DNA from: WHTK01 sp965197795
GTDB lineage: Bacteria; Chloroflexota; Dehalococcoidia; DSTF01; WHTK01
Direction of reading: 5' to 3'
DNA: 64,000 nt
Assembly: GCA_965197795.1 (NCBI GenBank)
Contig: OZ240228.1
Location: 2,046,001 to 2,110,000 of the forward strand
The position numbers were made by a program, and so were the translations under genes. This document shows positions 35,300-48,328 of the stretch, piece after piece. The notes below the pieces were generated by a model. That model saw nothing but the letters and a program-made list of their open reading frames with translations. It ran no database searches and was not told the origin of the DNA. How positions within the stretch are numbered: position 1 is the stretch's first letter; each line of letters starts with the position of its first letter.

Positions 35300-35655
35300 T
35301 ATGACGAGGACGAGTAGCGGCGCTCGATGTCGACCAAAGAAGGGAGCCAGGCTGGAACTCCCGCGACGGACCCACCGCGAACACCCCCTCTGAGCCGGAC
35401 CCCCAACGGTTGAAGCTGAATGGACCGCGCACTAAGCGGCTCTTTAGTGGGGTCCGGGTTTTCCCGGCTTCAACAACCCAGTAGGCGGTCCCGTTGGCCA
35501 GCGTTAACGGCATAACGAGGTTCTCGTGCTGAAGGACAACCTGACTGCTGGCCCTTTAGTGGGGGCATGGGGGTGACCCCCATCTTCAAAATGAGAACGA
35601 ACCAGGGTGGAACCACGGAGCCCACCGTCCCTGTGACGGTTGGGCTTTTTTGTTG
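35300..35655 (+). promoter_or_regulatory. Threonine T-box leader of thrS
   Basis: A T-box riboswitch. The stem I start contains GACGAGGACGAGTAG (AGTA bulge element) near 35303. The specifier loop GAACACCCCCTCTGAG lies near 35379-35394, with ACC (Thr) at 35383-35385 as specifier. The T-box core AGGGTGGAACCACG is at 35604-35617, whose bulge TGGA (35608-35611) pairs with uncharged tRNA ending UCCA, implying U73. Between stem I and the antiterminator lie extra hairpins, including GGACC...GGTCC around 35431-35456 and ATGGGGG...CCCCCAT near 35570. Uncharged tRNA-Thr would stabilise the antiterminator and allow thrS expression. Confidence 0.92.
35618..35651 (+). terminator. T-box-controlled intrinsic terminator
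   Basis: AGCCCACCGTC pairs with GACGGTTGGGCT (one bulged T), followed by a T-tract TTTTTT ending near 35651. The 5' arm overlaps the end of the antiterminator (35604-35620), the expected mutually exclusive arrangement. thrS starts about 50 bases downstream. Confidence 0.9.
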
Positions 35656-35703
35656 CGATTCGCGTTGGTGATCGACGCGGTTCCACCGCTAAGAGGTAAC
35701 GAG

Positions 35704-37443
35704 ATGAACCAAGAGACTGCCGCTCAGATCAAGGGCATGGATGAGCTGCTCTACCGCCAGCGGCACTCCGCCGCTCACATCATGGCCGAGGCTGTGCTCG
35801 GCGTCTTTCCGGAGGCAAAGTACGCCATCGGCCCGCCGATCGAGAACGGCTTTTACTACGACTTCGAGCTGCCGCGTCCATTGACGCCCGAGGACCTGGA
35901 GACGCTCGACAGGCTGATGCGCGAGAGCATCGCGGCAGACAAGGCATTCGTGCGCAGCGAGGCCGCGAAGCAGGAGGCGCGGCGCATCTTCGCCGATCAG
36001 CCGTACAAGCTGGAGCTGATCGACGGCATCGACGCGCCGGAAGTAGGCATCTGCAAGCACGGCGACTTCACCGACCTCTGCGGCTACCCACACGTCGAGA
36101 GCACGGGGGAGGTCGGCGAGTTCAAGCTGATGAGCGTCGCGGGCGCTTACTGGCGCGGCGACGAGCACAACCAGATGCTGCAGCGCATCTACGGCGTCAT
36201 GTTCCCGACCCAGGCGGAGCTGGACGACTACCTGCATCGCCTGGAGGAGGCGGAGAAGCGCGACCACCGCAAGCTCGGCCGTGAGCTCGACCTGTTCTTC
36301 GTCGACCCTATCGCGCCGGGCAGCCCGTTCTTCCTGCCCAAGGGAGCGCTGATCTACAACCTGGCGACGCAGCTTATGCGCGACATGTACATGCGCTTTG
36401 GCTACCAGGAGGTCATCACGCCGCAGATCTTCTCCGCCGACCTCTGGAAGCAATCTGGTCATTATGACAATTACAAGGACAGTATGTATTTCATCCAGGA
36501 GGACGACCAGGAGCTGGGCGTCAAGCCGATGAACTGCCCCGGTCACTGCGTCATGTACGCCTCGCAGGTGCACTCCTACCGTGAGCTGCCGCTGCGATAC
36601 GCCGACTTCGGGCGCCTGCATCGTTTCGAGCGATCTGGAACGCTGCACGGCCTGACTCGGGTACGCTCCTTCTCGCAGGACGACGGCCACATCTATTGCA
36701 CCATGGAGCAGATCGGCGGCGAAATCGCCAGCCTGATCGAGATGATGCGCGAGGCTTACGCCGCTTTCGGGCTGGGCGAGCCTCGTTTCATGCTGTCGCT
36801 GCGTCCTGAGAAGCGGATCGGCAATGACGAGGTGTGGGACAGCGCTGAGGAAGCCCTACGAGCAGCTTTGCTGGAATCCGGGGTCACATTCAGCGAGGTC
36901 GGCGGCGAAGGCGCATTCTACGGCCCCAAGATCGACCTCTTCATGGACGACGTCCTCGGTCGCGAGTGGCAAATCAGCACGTTCCAGCTCGACTTCAACC
37001 TGCCGGAGCGCTTCGACCTGCACTACGCGGCCGAAGACGGATCGCTGCAACGTCCCGTCATGATCCACCGCGCAATCCTCGGGTCGCTCGAGCGATTCAT
37101 GGGCATCTTGATCGAGCATCACGCGGGAGCATTCCCGGTCTGGTTGGCGCCGGTGCAGGCAAAGTTGATCCCGATCGCCGACCGTCACAACGACTATTGC
37201 AACGAGGTGGCGGCGAAGCTGCGGGCTGCCGGACTGCGCGCTGAGGTCGACCAGCGCTCGGAGCGCATGCAGGCGAAGATTCGCGACGCGCAGCTGCAGA
37301 AGGTGCCGTACATGCTGATCGCCGGCGACCGCGACATCGAAGCGGGCGCCGTGTCGGTCCGCACGCGGGACAACGAAGATCTCGGCGCGGTCCGTGTGGA
37401 TGACTTTGTCGCGCGGCTAAAGGCGGAGGCCGAGACGAAGTGA
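35704..37443 (+). CDS. thrS: Threonine-tRNA ligase without TGS domain
   Basis: Class II synthetase of 579 residues. It begins directly with the editing domain (H21 and H25 in RHSAAHIMAEA) and lacks the N-terminal TGS domain of the usual ~640-residue enzyme. The catalytic core has the zinc ligands' contexts MNCPGHC, GTLHGLTRVR and VMIHRAILGS, and a complete C-terminal anticodon-binding domain. ATG 35704 follows AAGAGGT. Expression is governed by the threonine T-box upstream. Confidence 0.97.
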   Translation: MNQETAAQIKGMDELLYRQRHSAAHIMAEAVLGVFPEAKYAIGPPIENGFYYDFELPRPLTPEDLETLDRLMRESIAADKAFVRSEAAKQEARRIFADQPYKLELIDGIDAPEVGICKHGDFTDLCGYPHVESTGEVGEFKLMSVAGAYWRGDEHNQMLQRIYGVMFPTQAELDDYLHRLEEAEKRDHRKLGRELDLFFVDPIAPGSPFFLPKGALIYNLATQLMRDMYMRFGYQEVITPQIFSADLWKQSGHYDNYKDSMYFIQEDDQELGVKPMNCPGHCVMYASQVHSYRELPLRYADFGRLHRFERSGTLHGLTRVRSFSQDDGHIYCTMEQIGGEIASLIEMMREAYAAFGLGEPRFMLSLRPEKRIGNDEVWDSAEEALRAALLESGVTFSEVGGEGAFYGPKIDLFMDDVLGREWQISTFQLDFNLPERFDLHYAAEDGSLQRPVMIHRAILGSLERFMGILIEHHAGAFPVWLAPVQAKLIPIADRHNDYCNEVAAKLRAAGLRAEVDQRSERMQAKIRDAQLQKVPYMLIAGDRDIEAGAVSVRTRDNEDLGAVRVDDFVARLKAEAETK

Positions 37444-37534
37444 GTCTCTCTGAGGTTTGCCGCCAATGTGGCCCTGTGCTACAAAACGGCTAGCCTTGCC
37501 GCCGCTTTAGCGCCCGGCCGGGCTGGAGGCTTCC

Positions 37535-39061
37535 TTGTTCAAGAAGTTACTGATCGCCAATCGTGGTGAGATCGCCGTGCGGATCATGCGCACTTGCCGC
37601 GATATGGGCATCACCAGCGTCGCCGTTTACTCTGACGCTGACGCGATGGCCCTGCACACGCGCTACGCCGACCAGGCGTACGTCATCGGCCCCGCCGCGG
37701 TGGCCGAGAGCTACCTCAACATGCAGAAGATCATCGAGACGGCCCTGGCCTGTGGCGCCGATGCGATCCACCCTGGCTACGGCTTCCTCTCCGAGCGCGC
37801 CGAGTTCGGACGCGCCTGCGCTGAGGCCGGCCTCGCATTCGTCGGACCTGCTCCCGAGACGTTGCAAAGGCTGGGCGACAAGGTCGAAGCGCGACGTATC
37901 GCCGAAAGCGCAGCCGTGCCGTCCGTGCCCGGCAGCGCGGGCCTCGTCAGCCCTTCAGAAGGGCTGGTTATGGCGCAGCAGGTTGGCTTTCCGTTGCTGA
38001 TCAAGGCGGCCGCCGGCGGTGGCGGCAAAGGAATCCGCCTGGTAGAGGACGCCTCGACGCTCGAGGAGTCGCTGCGCATCGCGGCCCAGGAGGCGCAGGC
38101 CAGCTTCGGCGACGACGGGATCTACCTCGAGCGCTACCTCGACCCCGTGCGTCATATCGAAGTGCAGGTGCTGGCAGACCGCTACGGCGCCGTCGTACAT
38201 CTCGGCGAGCGCGAGTGCTCGGTGCAACGTCGCAGCCAAAAAGTCGTCGAGGAATCGCCCTCCCTCGCGGTGGATGAGACGTTGCGCGAGCGTCTCGGCG
38301 CGGCCTCAGTCGCCATCGCCCGCGAGGCCGGTTATGAGAACGCCGGGACGGTCGAGTTCCTGCTCGACGCCGCCGGCAACTTCTACTTCATCGAGGCCAA
38401 TGCGCGCCTGCAGGTGGAACATCCCGTCACCGAGCTCGTAACCGGGCTGGACCTGGTGCGCGAGCAGCTGCGCATCGCCGCGGGCGAGCAGCTGGGCTAC
38501 ACCCAGGCAGACATACACCCGCGCGGCTGGGCGATCGAGTGCCGCATCACGGCTGAGGACGCCGAGGGCGGTTTCATGCCGGCGCTCGGTGTGGCGCACC
38601 ACGTCCGGGAACCCTCGGGCCCCGGCGTCCGCGTCGATAGCAGCCTGTTCGACGGCTACGAAGTCGGCCCGCACTACGATTCGCTGCTGGCCAAGTTGAT
38701 CGTCTACGGCAGCGATCGCGAGCAAGCGCTGTCGCGCCTGCGCCGAGCGCTGGACGAGTACCAGGTGCTCGGCGTCAAGACCACGTTGCCCTTTCACCGT
38801 CGCCTGGTGGACGACAGCGCCTTCGTCGCCGGTGAGATCGATACGCGATTTCTCGACCGTAGCTTCGAACTGGGCGCCGCTGACGCCGAACACGGCGATC
38901 ACGCCCTTGCGGTGGCCGCGCTGCTCTCGCACCGACGCCGCTCGAACGGGACAGGTATGGCTTCGACCGCCACGGGTGACACGAACCGCTGGAAGGCGGC
39001 GGCCCGCGAAGACGCCGCGAACCGCGCCCCGGGAGGTGGCCCCTGGCGAAGTACTTCCTGA
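37535..39061 (+). CDS. accC: Biotin carboxylase subunit of acyl-CoA carboxylase
   Basis: ATP-dependent carboxylation of biotin on the carrier protein. The N-terminal MFKKLLIANRGEIAVRIMRT, the glycine-rich AAGGGGKGIRLVED, and EVNARLQVEHPVTE-like (here EANARLQVEHPVTE) are diagnostic. The start is TTG 37535 after GGAGG. At 508 residues it has about 55 extra C-terminal residues that are rich in Arg and Gly. The next gene, a biotin carrier, overlaps its end by 19 bases. It could serve acetyl- or propionyl-CoA carboxylase. Confidence 0.93.
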   Translation: MFKKLLIANRGEIAVRIMRTCRDMGITSVAVYSDADAMALHTRYADQAYVIGPAAVAESYLNMQKIIETALACGADAIHPGYGFLSERAEFGRACAEAGLAFVGPAPETLQRLGDKVEARRIAESAAVPSVPGSAGLVSPSEGLVMAQQVGFPLLIKAAAGGGGKGIRLVEDASTLEESLRIAAQEAQASFGDDGIYLERYLDPVRHIEVQVLADRYGAVVHLGERECSVQRRSQKVVEESPSLAVDETLRERLGAASVAIAREAGYENAGTVEFLLDAAGNFYFIEANARLQVEHPVTELVTGLDLVREQLRIAAGEQLGYTQADIHPRGWAIECRITAEDAEGGFMPALGVAHHVREPSGPGVRVDSSLFDGYEVGPHYDSLLAKLIVYGSDREQALSRLRRALDEYQVLGVKTTLPFHRRLVDDSAFVAGEIDTRFLDRSFELGAADAEHGDHALAVAALLSHRRRSNGTGMASTATGDTNRWKAAAREDAANRAPGGGPWRSTS

Positions 39062-39564
39062 GGCTCGGCGACCGCGAGACGGAGGCGGAGCTGGAGGAGA
39101 CGACAGGCGGACTGCGCGTCAACCTCGACGGCACCTGGCGCGACGTCACGCTGCAACAGCTCGGTGATTCGCCGCGCTACCTTCTGGTCCTGGACGACCG
39201 CATGATCGAGGTGTTGGTTACCGAGGAATCGCAAGCCTTCAACGTCCAGATCGCGGGCCACAACTATGAGGTCGAGACCGTGCGCCGGCGCGGCCGTGCC
39301 CGCGCCAATGAGGGCGATAACTTCGTCGACGGCAGGTGGCTGCTGCGCGCACCTCTGACCGGAGTCGTGGCCGAAGTACGCGTCGCACCTGACGACAGCG
39401 TGGCGCAGGGAGACGTCCTGCTCGTCGTAGAAGCGATGAAGATGCTCAACGAGCTGCGGTCGCGCGTAGCGGGTACCGTCTCCGCCGCGCATCCGGAGGC
39501 GGGCCAGAGGGTTGAGATCGGCGAAATGCTGGTCGAAATCAGCGAGACGCCCGTAGCCGATTAG
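39043..39564 (+). CDS. Biotin carboxyl carrier protein
   Basis: A 173-residue biotin carrier. The biotinylation motif EAMKM has the lysine at residue 133. The N-terminal domain (residues 1-90) is the extended form found fused or adjacent to biotin carboxylases in Chloroflexota-type operons. Coding and homology start upstream of the first ATG (39202), pointing to CTG 39043, six bases after GGGAGG at 39031-39036. The rare start is an inference; an indel at the accC end is the alternative. It overlaps accC, so the two are translationally coupled. Confidence 0.8.
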   Translation: MAKYFLRLGDRETEAELEETTGGLRVNLDGTWRDVTLQQLGDSPRYLLVLDDRMIEVLVTEESQAFNVQIAGHNYEVETVRRRGRARANEGDNFVDGRWLLRAPLTGVVAEVRVAPDDSVAQGDVLLVVEAMKMLNELRSRVAGTVSAAHPEAGQRVEIGEMLVEISETPVAD

Positions 39565-39699
39565 ACGCACCGAGACTCGACGACAGCCTGACGCACCAGG
39601 AGCCGTAACCCGTCGTCAGGAAGTCACGGAAGCAGACGGCAGTGCCCGTCGCGTCGGGCTGCTCCATACTTATTCTCAGAACGTCCTTTCTTAATTTGC

Positions 39700-39728
39700 T
39701 TGACATTCCAGCACGTCCGTTCTATTCT
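39700..39728 (+). promoter_or_regulatory. Strong promoter with LexA-like sites
   Basis: TTGACA (39700-39705), 17-bp spacer, TATTCT (39723-39728). Three segments resemble the Gram-positive LexA core GAACN4GTTC, each with one mismatch: 39679-39690 (GAACGTCCTTTC), 39711-39722 (GCACGTCCGTTC, in the spacer) and 39731-39742 (GAACAAACGTCC, at the start site). Binding is an inference. Confidence 0.5.
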
Positions 39729-39756
39729 TCGAACAAACGTCCTGGAGGAGAATCGA

Positions 39757-39849
39757 ATGGGACCCGTCGTAATCGCCGTCTGCGTGCTTGTCTGTGCCGC
39801 CTACCTGCTGTGGCAGTTCTGGGAGGCAGACCTGGTAGACGACCGCTAG
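39757..39849 (+). CDS. 30-residue single-span membrane peptide
   Basis: Starts with ATG 39757 seven bases after GGAGGAG (39744-39750). The product is MGPVVIAVCVLVCAAYLLWQ followed by FWEADLVDDR: one membrane span and an acidic tail. A hairpin GGTCTCC...GGAGACC (39860-39877) follows the stop codon. The strong promoter and ribosome site make it a real gene despite its size. Its size and architecture recall SOS-induced division inhibitors such as SidA, but no homology is claimed. Confidence 0.65.
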   Translation: MGPVVIAVCVLVCAAYLLWQFWEADLVDDR

Positions 39850-39887
39850 GCCGTCCTCAGGTCTCCGAAGGGAGACCAGGGCTATGA

Positions 39888-40718
39888 ATGCTAGAATCAA
39901 TGGCAGCGGCCCAGGTAGATCCGAACCTGGGTCGCGCCGTTACGATGACAATCCCCCTATTGGCACTTATGGCGCTTTCGTTGCTCTCCGTCCTCGACTC
40001 GGTGGTGAACGTCATCGAGTGGATAGTGGCGCTGCCGGTCGAGATCTTTCGTGGCTACGGGTCGCTGTTGCGATGGGCTGTCGACACCGTCCAGTCGCTA
40101 TTTGAGGACTACGGCTACTGGGTCGTCTTCTTCGGCACCCTGAGCGAAAATACGCTCCTCGTCGGCCTCATCGTTCCCGGCGCCCTGGTCGTGCTGCTGG
40201 CCGGCCTCGCCGCCCACGATGGCACGATCTCCTGGCCCGAGGCGATCGCACTGGGAATCGCCGGGACGATCATCGGCGACACGATCAGCTACTTCCTGGG
40301 CCGTTACGGCTGGTCAAGATTCGGCAAGACGAAGCTGCTGCGGGAGTTCTACGAAAAAGCGCGCGAGCCGCTGCTGAAACACGGCACCTGGTTTGTGCTG
40401 TTCTACCACTTCGCCGGCTACACGCGCGTCATCGGCCCTACCGCGGCCGGCCTGCTACGCATGCCCTTCCGGCGCTGGGCTCCGGCCGACTATGGCGGCG
40501 CCGTGCTCTGGATCTTCTGCTACTTCGGCATCGGCTACGGCCTGGGCGTCGCGGGCCTGACCCTCGATTCGACGGACAGCTACTTCCGCTACGTCGAGTG
40601 GGCCATCCTGATCGCGGTCGGGACGTGGGTCTACTTCCTGATGAAGAAGCATCAGAAAGCGATCATGGAGCGCCTCGCCGCCGCGGCCGAACCCACGGCG
40701 TCAGAGAGTGATGCCTAG
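39888..40718 (+). CDS. DedA-family membrane protein
   Basis: A 276-residue DedA/VTT-domain integral membrane protein. ENTLLVGLIVPGALVVLLAG and GTIIGDTISYFLGRYGWSRF are family signatures, with the re-entrant RVIGPTAAGLLRMPF segment containing the conserved arginine. These proteins are implicated in lipid carrier (undecaprenyl phosphate) translocation or membrane homeostasis. ATG 39888 is used because AGGG precedes it; ATG 39945 (MTIPLLALMALSL) is a valid alternative. Confidence 0.85.
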   Translation: MLESMAAAQVDPNLGRAVTMTIPLLALMALSLLSVLDSVVNVIEWIVALPVEIFRGYGSLLRWAVDTVQSLFEDYGYWVVFFGTLSENTLLVGLIVPGALVVLLAGLAAHDGTISWPEAIALGIAGTIIGDTISYFLGRYGWSRFGKTKLLREFYEKAREPLLKHGTWFVLFYHFAGYTRVIGPTAAGLLRMPFRRWAPADYGGAVLWIFCYFGIGYGLGVAGLTLDSTDSYFRYVEWAILIAVGTWVYFLMKKHQKAIMERLAAAAEPTASESDA

Positions 40719-41224
40719 GCCAGCACGAACTCGAAGCGGGCCTCTCTGCCGGCCGGTCGCTGGCTCAGTGCGACGATGCAATCGGCGACAAAGAGATCGT
40801 CCGTAGCGTTCAGCGGCTGGTCTGGGAAGTAAAGCTGCGTGGTTAGCGTTTCGCGCCGTGGTGCCTTCACCTTGACGTGAATATGCGGCGTCCGGGTGAA
40901 GTGGTAAGGCTCGCCGTCCCGCTCACCCGACTCCTCGTAGTCGACCGGGATGACGGTTTCGACGCGGTAGCGCCCTTCCGCATCGGTGTGCTGGTGACCT
41001 CGCAGCCGGTAGCCTTCAACGTCGTAGACGCCCTCGCCATCGCACTGCCAAACATCGACCCAGGCGCCCTCGACGGGCGTACCCTTCGAGGTGCGTACCG
41101 CGCCACTCAGCACGATTCGCTCGCCGGGTATTCCTGGCTCGACGAGGCTTGTGCGACGCCGCGAGCCCGGTAGCCAGTAGGGCCCCTCGATCTGCGCCGG
41201 CGTGACGGCGAGCTTGCTGGTCAT
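40715..41224 (-). CDS. Intradiol ring-cleavage dioxygenase-like protein
   Basis: A 169-residue protein of the intradiol dioxygenase fold (protocatechuate 3,4-dioxygenase beta type). Fe(III) ligands are suggested by tyrosines in YDVEGYRLRGHQHTD and the histidine pair in TPHIHVKV. The first tyrosine ligand and a full N-terminal domain are compact compared with 220-250-residue PcaH. It may act on a small catechol or be a related uncharacterised family. It overlaps the DedA stop by four bases, convergently. Confidence 0.7.
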   Translation of the reverse strand: MTSKLAVTPAQIEGPYWLPGSRRRTSLVEPGIPGERIVLSGAVRTSKGTPVEGAWVDVWQCDGEGVYDVEGYRLRGHQHTDAEGRYRVETVIPVDYEESGERDGEPYHFTRTPHIHVKVKAPRRETLTTQLYFPDQPLNATDDLFVADCIVALSQRPAGREARFEFVLA

Positions 41225-41286
41225 GACACGACCCTCCAGCGCTAGCTTACGAGGTCAGGCAAGGACTCGTCAGCCGAGTCGAAGAG

Positions 41287-42741
41287 TCAGGCATTGGAGA
41301 GCGAGCGCGGCAGCGCCGTCTCGCCCATGAGATAAAGGTCGATGCCGCGGGCCGCCTCACGGCCCTCCGACAGCGCCCATACGACCAGCGACTGGCCGCG
41401 CGAGGCGTCGCCAGCGGCGAAGATGCCCGGCACGCTGCTCATCTTGTCGGCGTCCGTCTTCACGTTGCCGCGTAGGTCGAGCTCGACGCCGAGGCCCTCG
41501 ACCAGCCCATTGCGCTCCGGGTGCAGGAAGCCCATCGCCAGCAGAACGAGATCGGCGTCCACGTCGAAATCGCTGCCCGGCACTTCCGTCATCTGGTTGC
41601 GTCCGTTCTCGTCCGGTTTCCACTCGAGACGCGTCATGTGCAGCTTCTCGACCTGGCCGTTCGCGCCGGAGAACGACTTCGTCCCGACGCTCCAGTCGAG
41701 GCTGCCGCCCTCGTCCAGGGCGTAGGACTGTCGCAAGACAACCGGCCATTGTGGCCACGGGTTGCCCGCGGCCCGCGTCACGGGCGGCTCCGGGATGATG
41801 TCGAACTGCCGAACGATCTCGGCGCCCTGGCGATGAGCCGTCCCAAGGCAGTCGGCGCCGGTGTCGCCCCCACCCAGGATGACGACGCGCTTGCCTTCGG
41901 CGCTGATGCGCTCGGCTTCTGGGAAGCTCTCGCCGGCGATCAGCTTGTTCTGTTGCGTCAGGTAGTCCATCGCGAAGTGGACGCCGTCTAGCTCGCGGCC
42001 GGACACGTCGAGGTCGCGGGGGATCGTCGAGCCGATGCACAGCAGGATCACGTCGAAATCGCGCTTGAGCTCCTCGACGTCGTAGTTCTGCCCGACGTAG
42101 ACGCCGGTGCGGAACGTCACGCCTTCATCGCGCATCTGCTGCGCGCGGCGTTCCACGAGCTGCTTCTCGAGCTTGAAGTCCGGGATACCGAGGCGCAGGA
42201 GGCCGCCGATGTAGTTGGCGCGCTCAAATACCGTCACGATGTGACCGGCGCGGTTGAGCTGCTGCGCCGCGGCCATGCCGGCCGGCCCCGATCCGACGAC
42301 GGCGATCGTCTTGCCGGTACGCGTCGCGGGTGGTTGCGGCTTGATCCAACCTTCCTCCCAGCCACGATCGGCGATTGCCTTCTCGATGTACTCGATCGTC
42401 ACGGGATCCTGATTGATCGCGAGCGTACAGGCGGCCTCGCAAGGCGCCGGGCAGATGCGTCCCGTGAACTCCGGGAAGTTATTCGTGGCGTGGAGCGCGG
42501 CCAGCGCCTTGTCCCACTGCCCTTTGTAGACGAGGTCGTTGAAGTCCGGGATCAGGTTGCCCAGGGGGCAGCCCTTGTGACAGAACGGGATGCCGCAGTC
42601 CATGCAGCGGGCGCCCTGGCCGCGCGCGTCCTCCTCCGTCCAGTGCAGCACGAATTCGTTGTAGTCGCGAATGCGCTGTTGGGTGTCGCGCCGCGGTGGT
42701 GGCTGGCGCGATCGGTCCTTAAACCCGGTTGGCTCGCTCAA
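41287..42741 (-). CDS. gltD: Glutamate synthase small subunit
   Basis: FAD/NADPH subunit of glutamate synthase, 484 residues. The N-terminal Fe-S region has ARCMDCGIPFCHKGCPLGN and CPAPCEAACTLAI, the FAD site GSGPAGMAAAQQL, and NADPH-binding GGGDTGADCLG. It transfers electrons from NADPH to GltB. The gene follows gltB by 12 bp. Confidence 0.96.
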   Translation of the reverse strand: MSEPTGFKDRSRQPPPRRDTQQRIRDYNEFVLHWTEEDARGQGARCMDCGIPFCHKGCPLGNLIPDFNDLVYKGQWDKALAALHATNNFPEFTGRICPAPCEAACTLAINQDPVTIEYIEKAIADRGWEEGWIKPQPPATRTGKTIAVVGSGPAGMAAAQQLNRAGHIVTVFERANYIGGLLRLGIPDFKLEKQLVERRAQQMRDEGVTFRTGVYVGQNYDVEELKRDFDVILLCIGSTIPRDLDVSGRELDGVHFAMDYLTQQNKLIAGESFPEAERISAEGKRVVILGGGDTGADCLGTAHRQGAEIVRQFDIIPEPPVTRAAGNPWPQWPVVLRQSYALDEGGSLDWSVGTKSFSGANGQVEKLHMTRLEWKPDENGRNQMTEVPGSDFDVDADLVLLAMGFLHPERNGLVEGLGVELDLRGNVKTDADKMSSVPGIFAAGDASRGQSLVVWALSEGREAARGIDLYLMGETALPRSLSNA

Positions 42742-42753
42742 TCCGCGATACCC

Positions 42754-47322
<4,569 letters not shown>

Positions 47323-47405
47323 TTGAGTCTTCGATAATCCGTCCTGTGAAATCCGAGACGAGATCGCGTGCCACCGGGACGGCAGCAGCTTGAAATTAAA
47401 TTGAA

Positions 47406-47431
47406 CTGGCCTGCCCTGGACGGCAGGCCAG
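47406..47431 (-). terminator. Hairpin terminator, end of SUF operon
   Basis: CTGGCCTGCC (47406-47415) and GGCAGGCCAG (47422-47431) form a perfect 10-bp stem with a 6-nt loop. On the minus strand it is followed by a T-rich run (TTCAATTTAATTTC). It lies between the last SUF gene and gltB, and probably terminates the SUF transcript. Confidence 0.7.
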
Positions 47432-47509
47432 CTAATGAACGGATAATAAGTTCATATCAAGGATGACGCAAGACCTTCGCCACGGCTATTACCGGAAACG
47501 AATGACCGC

Positions 47510-47830
47510 TTACCAGATACCCAGCTGCATCTTGATCTCGTCGCTTGCCATCGTGCGCGGGTCCCACGGCGGGCTGAACGTGAGATCTACATTGACGTCT
47601 CTCACGCCCGCGAGGTCCATCACCGCGTCCTGAATCTGCGCGATCAGCATCGGAGCCAGAGGGCACGCCGGCGTCGTCAGCGTGAACGTTACGTCAACTA
47701 TGTTGTCGTCATCCACCCGAACGTCGTAGATCAGGCCGAGGTCAACGATGCCAAGGTGAATCTCCGGGTCCTGAATCGGCATCAGGGCTTCCATCACCGC
47801 TTCGCTGGTTATCTTTGTGCTCTCAGTCAT
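47510..47830 (-). CDS. MIP18/SufT-family iron-sulfur assembly protein
   Basis: A 106-residue DUF59 protein: DPEIHLGIVDLGLIYDV, a TTPACPLAP cysteine and an SPPWDPRTM segment, the hallmark of SufT/MIP18/PaaD-like proteins that aid Fe-S delivery. ATG 47830 is preceded by GGGAGG. The genes for SufU and SufS are just upstream on the same strand, so it is the last gene of the SUF cluster. Confidence 0.85.
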   Translation of the reverse strand: MTESTKITSEAVMEALMPIQDPEIHLGIVDLGLIYDVRVDDDNIVDVTFTLTTPACPLAPMLIAQIQDAVMDLAGVRDVNVDLTFSPPWDPRTMASDEIKMQLGIW

Positions 47831-47856
47831 GTGATCCTCCCGTGCTCGCGATGCTA

Positions 47857-48318
47857 TCAGTTCTCTTCTATGTGTGAGGCGCCGTTTTTCTGCAGTCCCT
47901 GCTCCAGCACGTTCCAGGCCAACGTGGCGCACTTCACGCGCACGGGGAACTTCGCGACGCCCTGGAACGCCTCGAGGTCGCCCAGCTCCTCTAAAGGCGC
48001 CGCGTCCGGCTCTGTCATCATGCGTTTGAAGGCGGCGACCAGCGCCTGCGCCTCCGCCTTACTGTGCCCTTTGATCGCGTCCGTCATCATCGAGCTCGAC
48101 GCCTGGCTGATCGAGCAGCCGTGCCCCTTGAACGCGACGTCTTCGATGACTTCATCATCGAACAGCAGATCGACCTCGATCTCGTCGCCGCACAGCGGGT
48201 TGTAGCCATCAACCTTCGCCGTCGCGTTTTCCAGGCTGCCGCGGTTCCGCGGGTGGCGGTAGTGATCGAGGATCAGTTCGCGATACAGATCGTCGAGATT
48301 GGGTTCCGAATAGTTCAT
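47857..48318 (-). CDS. sufU: SufU-type sulfurtransferase/scaffold
   Basis: A 153-residue zinc protein that accepts sulfur from SufS. C43 and D45 (PLCGDE), C68 (GHGCSIS) and the C-terminal Cys in KCATLAW are the metal ligands. The insert between residues 88 and 105 is the SufU-specific loop. It follows sufS by 10 bp. Confidence 0.94.
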   Translation of the reverse strand: MNYSEPNLDDLYRELILDHYRHPRNRGSLENATAKVDGYNPLCGDEIEVDLLFDDEVIEDVAFKGHGCSISQASSSMMTDAIKGHSKAEAQALVAAFKRMMTEPDAAPLEELGDLEAFQGVAKFPVRVKCATLAWNVLEQGLQKNGASHIEEN

Positions 48319-48328
48319 ATCGATAACT

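Noticed and set aside
35689..36690. Long antisense frame opposite thrS
   Set aside because: Typical high-GC shadow of a certain gene; composition heavy in Val, Asp and Arg, with no known domain.
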